NCBI GenBank assembly: GCA_024741835.1
Contig: JAENRP010000095.1
Span: 100,770 to 151,363, forward strand
Reading direction: 5' to 3'
Length of the DNA stretch: 50,594 bases
Source of the DNA: Diplocarpon mali
Lineage: Eukaryota > Ascomycota > Leotiomycetes > Helotiales > Drepanopezizaceae
This document shows, in pieces, positions 43,690 through 50,594 of the stretch. The notes beneath the pieces were generated by a model. The model was not told the DNA's origin. It saw only the letters and a list, made by a program, of their open reading frames with translations, and made no database searches. The position numbers and the translations under genes were made by a program. The stretch's first letter is position 1; every line of letters starts with the position of its first letter.

Positions 43690-44990
43690 AGGTTTTTTGG
43701 CAAAACTGCCTTTATTATTTACTATAGTATCTTATGTAGCCTCCTTTAGCTGCGATCACCGCTTTACATTTATCTAGCATTTCCTCAATCAGCTCTTTAT
43801 TCTTTTATTTATAATCGATTCATGAGCTTTAAGTATAGCTTCTTATAGCTTACAATATAAGTTGTAGACTAAGATAGTTCTCTTAACATAGTCCTTTATT
43901 TTATCTTATATAGTCTTAATAGGGTTTAAATCAGGTCTATTTAAAGGCTAGAAGATAGGGGTAATCCTTATTACTTTGAATATAGATTATTTATACTTTG
44001 AAGTACGTCCTTTTGCGTTATGTTATTGAAATGAAAGGTTAGGATGGTTAAATAAAATCTCTTAAATTAAAGGAATAATAATTAAGTAATAACCTTTATC
44101 AGTATCTCTTAACCCTTCTTTTAAAATAACGCTCTATGCTAGCTGTATTTCCTTGATATTATTCCTTGAACTATTTATCCGATTTTCCTTTAGTATCGAT
44201 CTGCTATACAATCATTATTATAAAGCTCTTCTTCTCTTATCTTTCGAGTAATCTAATCTTTCGTATGGCTCTTAGGTTAAACCTAAGTTTTATTACTCTA
44301 ATAGATAGAAAACTATTATTCTTTAGTCTAATATTCGTAATTGAGTGTCTATTATAATCGTCGAGCTTTATTTGTGCAAGTAAGGACTAGTTTATATCAT
44401 GCAACTTATCAAGCGAAGCCTTCTTTGTTAAACGCTTTACAAATGGCGTATATTCTATTGTTGTATCCTAAAATCGAACGAATATTGGCCTATTGAGTAC
44501 GTTGAGTCTTATTTGAAGAAGTAACCTATTCGATAGGGCGTTTACACTAAAGAGTATTAAAAGTTGCTTTTTGACTATAACGTCGCTTCTATTAAAGAGC
44601 TAATCGATAGGCGAGAGTGTATTATACTTAACTTGGAATAAAATTCGTACATAAGGAAATCTGATCTTAGGTCTAGCCGGCGTTAAAGTAAAGAGTATAA
44701 ACCTTTAATCGATCATCTCGAGTTGTTGATTTATGTAGCATTTTAGCATAGGAACTCGATATATTGAATATATAATGAATTGCTATCGTTTCTACCAGAA
44801 AAGCAGCTGGTTCTCATTTTTAATTCATTAGTAGACCCTCCCTTGCGTAACGGGATCTTCTATTACTACGCATAGACGCCAAGTCTTTAATCTTTTGGGC
44901 ATGTACTATAGTAACTGGTTTGGATAAAAAATGTATTGGAATACTTCAGTGTACCGCGGAAGCTTTATATACTATTAACCAAATTGTACG
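43690..44990 (-). mobile_element. RIP-degraded Tc1/mariner-type DNA transposon relic
   Basis: Very AT-rich, with many TA dinucleotides and few CA/TG. On the minus strand the C-terminal transposase region is readable: RPDLNPIKTI at about 43930, where the catalytic third acidic residue of a DDE/DDD transposase sits, a stop replacing the usual Trp, then DKIKDYVKRTI, and finally EEMLDKCKAVIAAKGGYIRY near 43740, which matches the usual mariner end. Stops interrupt every frame, and the N-terminal half is not readable. The outer borders are approximate; a CCAGGTTTTTTGGC stretch at about 43688 may belong to the left inverted terminus. Inactive. Confidence 0.75.
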
Positions 44991-46150
44991 TTGCACCTGA
45001 GCTACCTTAAGTTGGACGACCCCTAACCCCCAAGCAGTCAAAGTGTCCAACTGGAAAATTCATACCATACTTGCTTTTAATCTGGTTATTTATTCTCCCA
45101 GCATAAGAATCATGATTCAAAATCTTCAGCAAAAGTGAAACTATGGATTCTGCTTTGTCTCTGCGCAGCATGATCATAGTCGACACTTGTCACTTTTCAA
45201 GACACCGGAAATACACATTCCTCTATAACTTTAATTCAATAAAACACATAAGCACGCAATACGAATTTATCCCAATATGAATATATTATATCTCTTGAAT
45301 CTAACTATACTTCAAGCCTAAAGCCTCACATAGCAACGTGCTGGGTCTTACTGAGTGTAATTATCTAAAGCGTCTGATCAGTGGTGACTAAATTCAATTA
45401 CTTGACTGGAGGCCTAGATCAATATCTTTAATCATCATTTTAGGCTCGCGAAAGCTGTCTCGCTTGCATCAGATTGGGAAATACCTTTTACACCACAGAT
45501 GACCTCTCATTAAGCCAAGAGGACTCTCTTAGAGTGGACACTGCCAGCTTTGATTAGCTTCTCAAGTAGCTCACATTCGCTTAAAGTCCCTCCCATTATA
45601 TGGTCTTTCTGTATTTTCCCAGTAGTTACCTAAATAGTTTTGGAAGTTACAATTATTCGTCTGGACGTATATTTACATATTTATGTAAATAAAGCGTGAA
45701 AAGGTCAACTCACTAAGTAAACGTTATTTCTATTGAGGAATTTTGGGACCACCAGCTTCTTTGAGACGCAGGTCTTGAAAGATGGCTTTAGAAAAATTCT
45801 TGCTGAACTATTAGGACTGTAGTTGATATAAATGTGAATGTTGTGAATGTGAATTTGTGGGAAGATCTCAAATTTGCGGGTACGCTGCGCCAGTGATTTT
45901 CCGGGCTCATAAAATTTCGTCTACGAGTGATCACAACACCCTCGATTATACCTGGGCTTTCTTATATGTCAAACTTGACGATTATGGTGATCTCGAGGTC
46001 TATGATACCGAAGCAGCTGGTGGTCTATCTCTGTCAGCCGCTGACCCCAGTTCTAGAGAAGAAGTTCAGTAATGGTATTCTGTATTCTATAAGATCTTTA
46101 TTCGGTACTTCAGAGATATGTGAGTATTTGCTCAGCTTTCTGGGAGCTGG
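44991..46150. other. AT-rich region, no gene recognised
   Basis: 1.16 kb of AT-rich sequence with one clear inverted repeat (45013-45055). A 71-codon plus-strand frame (45857-46072) has protein-like composition but no recognised motif. It may belong with the P450-like relic that follows. Confidence 0.35.
45013..45055. repeat. Inverted repeat AGTTGGAC..GTCCAACT
   Basis: Perfect 8-bp arms flank a 27-bp C-rich loop at the border of the transposon relic. It could be part of a terminal inverted repeat or a small hairpin. Confidence 0.6.
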
Positions 46151-46154
46151 TTAG

Positions 46155-46345
46155 GGAATATGGTACGAGCTGTTACTGCGTTCACCTTACCAAGCCTTGG
46201 GAATGAGTCAGACTAAACAGGAAAAGGTCAATAGACGAGAAGTTCTGCGATTATCTGCTGGATCAAAAATCTTCATCACCAAATCCATGGCAATGACTCG
46301 TCAACCTGTTTATTCCAATGCTACACCTTTTGACTGCCCAGGAGG
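46155..46345 (+). pseudogene. Possible cytochrome P450 fragment
   Basis: One plus-strand frame reads LGMSQTKQEKVNRREVLRLS, then AGSKIFITKSMAMTRQPVYS and NATPFD before diverging. The order R.VL..L.LS.G..I.....AM.RDP.VY.....FDG is typical of the stretch after the K-helix of fungal P450s. No heme-binding FxxGxxxCxG motif and no ExxR helix were found downstream or upstream, so this is at most a relic. Chance resemblance is possible. Confidence 0.3.
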
Positions 46346-46888
46346 ACATAATTGGTAGGTTGATAGGCCGTGGCGCAATCAGAGATTCGTAGAATCAAAA
46401 CATGCGAGTGACCAGACTCGCTTCCGGCTGTTCACGCGATTAAATTTTTGGCTACCTTGTTTATCAAAATTAAAAAACAGCCTTGCACCAGGAATAGCGT
46501 TTTGGTTGTAGGTGGAAGTCAGCCACGTTTAGAAGAGCTGTTCATGAGCTCCGCAACTATTGCAATCCCTACTGGTACTTAGGACGGAAACTATGGACTG
46601 AAAATGGTCGGTAGGCCGGTTACAAGACACCATGCCTCGATTGGTGTTTGAGTATTGCTTTTCATTTTTTCCCGGTGGGTTGGGCTCAGGAATTCTGTTC
46701 GCAAGTTTCTCAATTTTTGTTTTGCGGCGACGTAAGAATTCAAAACAAATCCGTATTTATTTCTATTTTTATTCATTCTCTAGCCCCTACATCCAAAACA
46801 CTCAGACCTAATGATAAATATGCGAAACCCTTCCATATTTAATGGGATCGAAGGACTAGGAGTGCATTTCCTACATGTTTTTGCAATA
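46346..46888. other. AT-rich sequence, nothing recognised
   Basis: No convincing frame, repeat or RNA feature. Confidence 0.35.
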
Positions 46889-47455
46889 CTATTTCCCCCA
46901 GCCCTTACCATCCTCCTGTTGTCCTGTAAGGAACGAATAGAACAGAAACTTTCCATTTGCAACCTCTTTTTCAACCGCCAGCCCGATACGACAAATATCT
47001 GATATCATACCAAACTGCTCATCAAAAAGTTCTCCCTCAAAAGATCGCTTCGCCCAGTCCGAGAGTCCTGCTGTCGATGTGTCGCTGAATATCACAAACT
47101 TATGCCCTGGGAAGTAGAGGCCGTCATGCCCATCAGCTCGCAGACCAGCTCTAGTCACATGTAGCTGCTTATTTTACCGATGGGCCTCGATATTTGGTCT
47201 AGTCAAGGAAACATAGTGCGGCGCCTAAGCCTGGTTCTCCGAGTAGGGTAGAGAGAATGCTGAGAGGATTGTCATATGCGGTATATCTATAGATCGAGTA
47301 GCAACTGGGGCCGTTGAGGGAACATTTACATTTATTGGTGCAGTTGTTCCCACAATTACAGTGAATGCCTTTTTCTTCTGTGAATTCGTGTCTGAGGGTG
47401 ATGTCAGTAGTTGGTTCTAAGTAGAAATTTTGGGGTTGAGAATATTTCAGTCACT
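46889..47455 (-). pseudogene. Unrecognised gene fragment with Cys-rich segment
   Basis: On the minus strand a frame from about 47455 to 47209 reads YLEPTTDITLRHEFTEEKGI, a cluster HCNCGNNCTNKCKC with a further Cys six residues on, then TAYDNPLSILSTLLGEPGLG before a stop. After a break a second frame (47158-46889) reads GHKFVIFSDTSTAGLSDWAK and FDEQFGMISDICRIGLAVEK. Both segments look like real protein in a region where other frames do not. Family unknown. No start codon links them, so they may be two pieces of one lost gene. Confidence 0.35.
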
Positions 47456-48104
47456 TCGCGACTGCAGTCGTAAACGGGAACATTTTTGGACACAGTGAGG
47501 ATATTGGAGGAGCTGTGGTTGCTGGTATCTGTATTTGTTACCAAATGTAGGATAGGCGGTAGTATATAGGCTGTCAATCTTTGGTCAAAGGCAAGGTAAT
47601 GAGAGATTTAAAAAGACCTTTAAACGTTTCAAAAAAATCCATCTAAGCCAAGGACTCAGAAGCTTGTTTGTCTCCAGGATGGTGGATCAAAGCTGAAGGC
47701 CAAAAACAAAGACTCATTGCTTTCTCCCACGAATATGGGTATTTCGCAAGAAAAAAATAAATGGATAAAAACACATCGTCCAGTTACACTCTTACGCCAT
47801 GATGTAGCATCTCATGAGGAATAAGGTCTTTTCCTAGGGGACTCAAATCTCGTCTCTACTGCTAAATTCTTACTGCTATTATAATTCAAACTAACGTTCA
47901 GTGTATCATAGCACTCGCTGCTAGTTAATACAGAACTCGCTGACAACACTGTGTCAACACTCCCTCTAATCATTTGATCTCGCTATCCATCAAAAAGATT
48001 TGATGCCGCTCTCCTGCTAGTTATTTCCAGTTGAATTGCGCGCGTTCTTTCTACTTGAAAGCAATTTGGTCAGAGCCATGCTTTGTCCTGGACTATCAAA
48101 ATTG
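47456..48104. other. AT-rich sequence, nothing recognised
   Basis: 650 bp with A-rich and T-rich runs and no supported gene. Confidence 0.35.
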
Positions 48105-48222
48105 ACAGAATCTGAAGGTATAGATTCTAGTTCTAGAGAGCTGAAGTAGTATATATACAAGGTAGGCTTACCAAGCCTTAGCCTCCGCTCTGTGCGGTAA
48201 TCTCCGTACCTTGTATATTTCT
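48105..48222 (+). repeat. Dispersed repeat copy B (TATACAAGG..CCTTGTATA)
   Basis: Aligns by eye with copy A (12650-12755). The inner unit 48152-48219 starts TATATACAAGGTAGGCTTAC and ends GTACCTTGTATATT, so its ends are inverted repeats. A small internal hairpin GGCTT..AAGCC is also present. Copy B keeps about 17 bp absent from copy A. It lies downstream, in element orientation, of the copia RNase H relic and may be part of that element's LTR. Confidence 0.6.
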
Positions 48223-48374
48223 AATATGCCCCCTACTATAAAGCTCTATAGAACTTAGAGTAAAGAGCCCTATATTTTTTTTTTTTTTGTATAGTCTAGG
48301 CCTTATTAACTCCTATAATATACTCTCTAGTATATGGCGCCTACGTCTCCCTTATACGGAGTTCAGCTGCCCTG

Positions 48375-48636
48375 TGTTACGGCCGCATCACGTGCGCGGT
48401 TGTGCACGGTTACATCACGTGTCCATCACGTGTCGAAGTCAGGTGCACGCTAAGGTAGCGAGGTGGCTGGATCACGTGCGCGCTAGTGAAGCACCTGTAC
48501 TTATTCTGGAGGAGCTCTACTAGAGACTCTCTCTTCTTCTTCATCTTTTCTTCTCAATTACATAGCGTACCTCTTGAGGTAATACAGTCAGCGTTCGATT
48601 CTCGACCCACTGTACGCTCCAGAGCAAGTCGTAACA
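48375..48636. mobile_element. Solo LTR with 5-bp target-site duplication CCCTG
   Basis: 262 bp starting TGTTACGGCCGC and ending AAGTCGTAACA; the ends form the inverted pair TGTTACG / CGTAACA, with TG..CA termini as in retrotransposon LTRs. CCCTG stands immediately left (48370-48374) and right (48637-48641), a perfect target-site duplication. No internal domain is present, so it is a solo LTR left by recombination. It is not obviously RIP-degraded, unlike its surroundings, so it probably inserted later. It contains four CACGTG boxes (see separate entry). Confidence 0.85.
48388..48480. promoter_or_regulatory. Cluster of four CACGTG boxes inside the solo LTR
   Basis: The palindrome CACGTG, each time preceded by AT as ATCACGTG, appears four times within about 93 bp. 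(T)CACGTG is the binding core of bHLH factors of the Cbf1/Pho4 type. Function in the LTR is inferred. Confidence 0.6.
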
Positions 48637-48721
48637 CCCTGCAGTATAAAAACGTGCGTTGTAGTATAAGAGTACCCCTGACTTGGCTATATTATAGCTT
48701 TTCCTACTCCTTATAGTCTTC

Positions 48722-48996
48722 CTATGGTTTTCCTCCCTTTATATAGCCTTCTTTTATTGATCTCCTCTTTAGTAGGCCTATATAACCCTTGTATTTCTCG
48801 AAGGCCGGTCCTAGCAGAGCTTTTATAAGGGAATCTGCCATATTATCGTCTCTAGGTATATAAGCTACTATTATCTTGCCTTTAGCTACTATATCGTCCC
48901 TTATATAGAAGTGTTAGACGTCGATATGCTTCGATTTTGCTGAAAATTTTCGCTCTTTAATAAGAGATCTTGCTCCTTTGTTATCGAGCTATAAAC
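48722..48996 (-). mobile_element. Ty1/copia polyprotein C-terminus (RNase H) relic
   Basis: Minus-strand reading gives LDNKGARSLIKERKFSAKSK, then HIDV, one stop, HFYIRDDIVAKGKIIVAYIP, RDDNMADSLIKALLGPAFEK and an end at GGKP. This is the classic copia RNase H tail (D-N-x-x-A..SKHIDIR.HF.R......I....YI.T...AD..TK.L), including the catalytic Asp in DN. Only one in-frame stop is seen. The element is cut off at 48996/48997, exactly where a second LTR-like sequence begins, so the reverse transcriptase part is displaced or lost. Confidence 0.8.
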
Positions 48997-50594
48997 TGTA
49001 ACGACACGGAACCGCCGAAGTGCGAGATCAAGTATAGGAGCAAGAAGTGGTGCAAAAGGCGTATTCTATAGGTCTAATACGAAAGAAATAAAGAAGTTAA
49101 AGAGCCCTCCTTAAGAGAGAGCCCTTCTTCCTTATATATATAAGCAGCTTAAGGCTCTTTGTCCGTTTATATAATATTATATAAGAATATCCTTTTGCAC
49201 CTTTAGGGTTAATTTGAGATAATCCTATATTAAATCGAGATTATAAAACCTTAAAACGCTATACTCCTAGGTAATTGTACTAAGTGGAGGTATAGCCGTT
49301 ATACTACCTCCCCCCTTTAAGAACGCTTGCCTATAAGTATTAGTAGGTTGTAATGATTTTCGTATAGTAATATACTTAGCGCATTATTATATAAATGGTA
49401 CTATTCTATATTTGATTTAGCATAAGTTGCATCATATACTTAAATTTGTTTTTCCTTCCGTAGGATCTTCCTTCCTTAGTATAATAATTATATATAATTG
49501 CATAGGTCTCTTACTCCTACTACTATAGCGCAGGGCTAATGTATAATAGTAGAAACAATTACTACTACTACTATTAACTACTATAAGTAAGTTTGCCTTA
49601 GTCTAGGGTCGAATCGCGTCTAATATGCGTAGTGCTAATTCCCCTGCCTTTAGGCGCCCTTGCAATAGCCTATTGCGTTTATTATTACTAGTGCGTGCGG
49701 CGCCTTATATGCGATATTATATATAAGTGCGAGTTTAAATCAGAGCATAGTAAGAAGTGCTACTAGTACTAGGAGTAAAAGGTAGAGTGCATCCTTATAA
49801 GTATCTTAAATCGAGTCTAAAGGCTTAGTCGCGCTAATATTTATTTATAGCTTTCCTCTTATATTAGTAAGGAGTTCGCAGCGCTATCCGCGGCCCTTAA
49901 GGAGTAGTAGGAGAAGGCTTTCTAATAGTAAGAGAGGGACGACGATAATAATAATAAGGACGCGCGTGCGATTTCGGCAGAGAACCGTAAGATGCTTTAT
50001 TAAGAGGCGGTCCGGCGCGCCTAGATCCTTGTCAACCTCCTACTAGTAGCCAGCGCAGAGGCTCCGACTAGTCGCTCCTAACTAGAGTATATTAGCCTTG
50101 CGGAGCTCCGCTTTATAGCTAAGGCTATAGCAAGCCAGCTAAAGGGGGTTTAGGCGATAGTTGCTATAAGTTTAACTTGAATTAGTATTAAATCGATTGC
50201 TAACTTTCTAATAGGAGCGCAGCGACCTTATCAAGTCTTAGCTAGCGAGGTTAAAGTAATCCAGCCGAATTATACTAGGCCTCTTAGGATCTATCGCTAT
50301 ATTAGTAGAGTAGACTGCTATAGTAGCAAAGTCTCTTATAAGAGGAGAAGGGCTTATAGTAATAAGGGTGGCGTTAGGCGCAGCGGCTAGTAGGGCGGCG
50401 CCAGTAGTAGCAAGAGGAGGTCGGGGTCATTCTAAGCAGGAGCATAGATAGGAGGCGAGCTCTAGCTTTAGAATAGAGTTAAAGCTTATCTCCTTAAGCG
50501 TAAAGGAGGAGGGGTTAGAGGAGTTATAAGGGGAGAGGGCAATAGGCCTAGTATTATTATTTTTATATTTTTTATTATTTTTCTCCCTTTTTTT
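48997..50594. mobile_element. Second LTR-type element inserted in the copia relic, RIP-degraded
   Basis: Begins TGTAACGACACGG, a common fungal LTR start, at the point where the copia frame is interrupted. A matching end, CCGTTATACTA followed by CCTCCCCCCTTT, lies near 49290-49318, suggesting an LTR of about 310 bp whose end has been mutated from CGTTACA. The rest is internal sequence running to the window edge. It is very rich in TA and poor in CA/TG. Orientation is unsettled: the C-run next to the LTR could be a minus-strand polypurine tract, while the readable frame (49800-50590) is on the plus strand. Confidence 0.55.
49800..50590 (+). pseudogene. RIP-degraded reading frame with Gln codons turned into stops
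   Basis: Read in the frame of CTT at 49851, the sequence gives coherent protein such as LSSYISKEFAALSAALKE, ERDDDNNNKDARAISAENRK, SLAELRFIAKAIASQLKGV and VIQPNYTRPLRIYRYISR, interrupted by about 18 stops. Nearly all are TAG or TAA where CAG or CAA would fit, one is TGA. This is the direct footprint of C-to-T change at CpA. The protein is rich in charged residues and ends in Lys/Arg/Gly-rich sequence. No retroviral CCHC knuckle or protease/RT motif is seen. A gag-like or unclassified transposon protein is possible. Confidence 0.55.

Noticed and set aside
48240..48290. Poly-T run as a terminator or retroposon tail
   Set aside because: A short homopolymer in AT-rich DNA next to repeats; no associated element end or target duplication seen.
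1..50594. CRISPR array, bacterial-type operon, or secondary-metabolite cluster
   Set aside because: No regularly spaced repeats, no polycistronic arrangement, and no PKS, NRPS or terpene synthase motif in any frame.

Overview
The window is nuclear DNA of a filamentous ascomycete (Pezizomycotina). This follows from short introns of about 40-140 nt with GT..AG borders and CTAAC/CTGAC-type branch sites, from fungus-specific families (HET domain, fungal rhodopsin-like membrane protein, Pex8), and from AT-rich transposon relics whose glutamine codons have become TAA/TAG stops, the signature of repeat-induced point mutation (RIP). The class cannot be fixed from sequence alone; a leotiomycete is only a guess.

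Layout. Positions 1-12430 carry an STE14-type methyltransferase (-), a five-exon sugar/maltose O-acetyltransferase (+), a TMEM170-family membrane protein (-) divergent from PEX8 (+), an unrecognised lysine-rich coiled-coil protein (-), a GFA/CENP-V zinc enzyme (+) and a HET-domain protein (+). A gene-poor tract follows (12431-15138). Positions 15139-24000 hold TTI1 (+), eIF5 (-), a decayed THI6-like thiamine gene (+) and an isochorismatase-fold hydrolase (-). After a GC-rich spacer come a seven-TM rhodopsin-domain protein (+), a decayed epoxide-hydrolase-like gene (-), a very large basic Ser/Arg-rich protein that may be a SegA-like eisosome protein (+), a DUF1989 gene with a one-base frame break (-) and EMC1 (-).

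From about 43.2 kb to the end the sequence changes character. It becomes AT-rich, has no intact genes, and contains a Tc1/mariner relic, a possible P450 relic, a Cys-rich fragment, a Ty1/copia RNase H relic interrupted by a second LTR element, a solo LTR with a perfect 5-bp target duplication, and a long RIP-degraded reading frame. This looks like a repeat island at the edge of a gene-rich block.

How the genes relate. There is no obvious single pathway or biosynthetic cluster. Most intact genes are housekeeping functions: prenyl-protein methylation, peroxisome import, PIKK assembly, translation initiation and ER membrane-protein insertion. The lineage-specific signal lies in the HET gene, the decayed metabolic genes (thiamine, epoxide hydrolase, DUF1989) and the transposon-rich right end. 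I saw no convincing wholly new system. The best leads are the rewired 5' end of the TMEM170 gene, the solo LTR with four CACGTG boxes, the nested and RIP-degraded elements, the repeat shared between 12.65 and 48.1 kb, and the unrecognised coiled-coil protein with a GC-AG intron. All family calls come from reading motifs; no database search was run.
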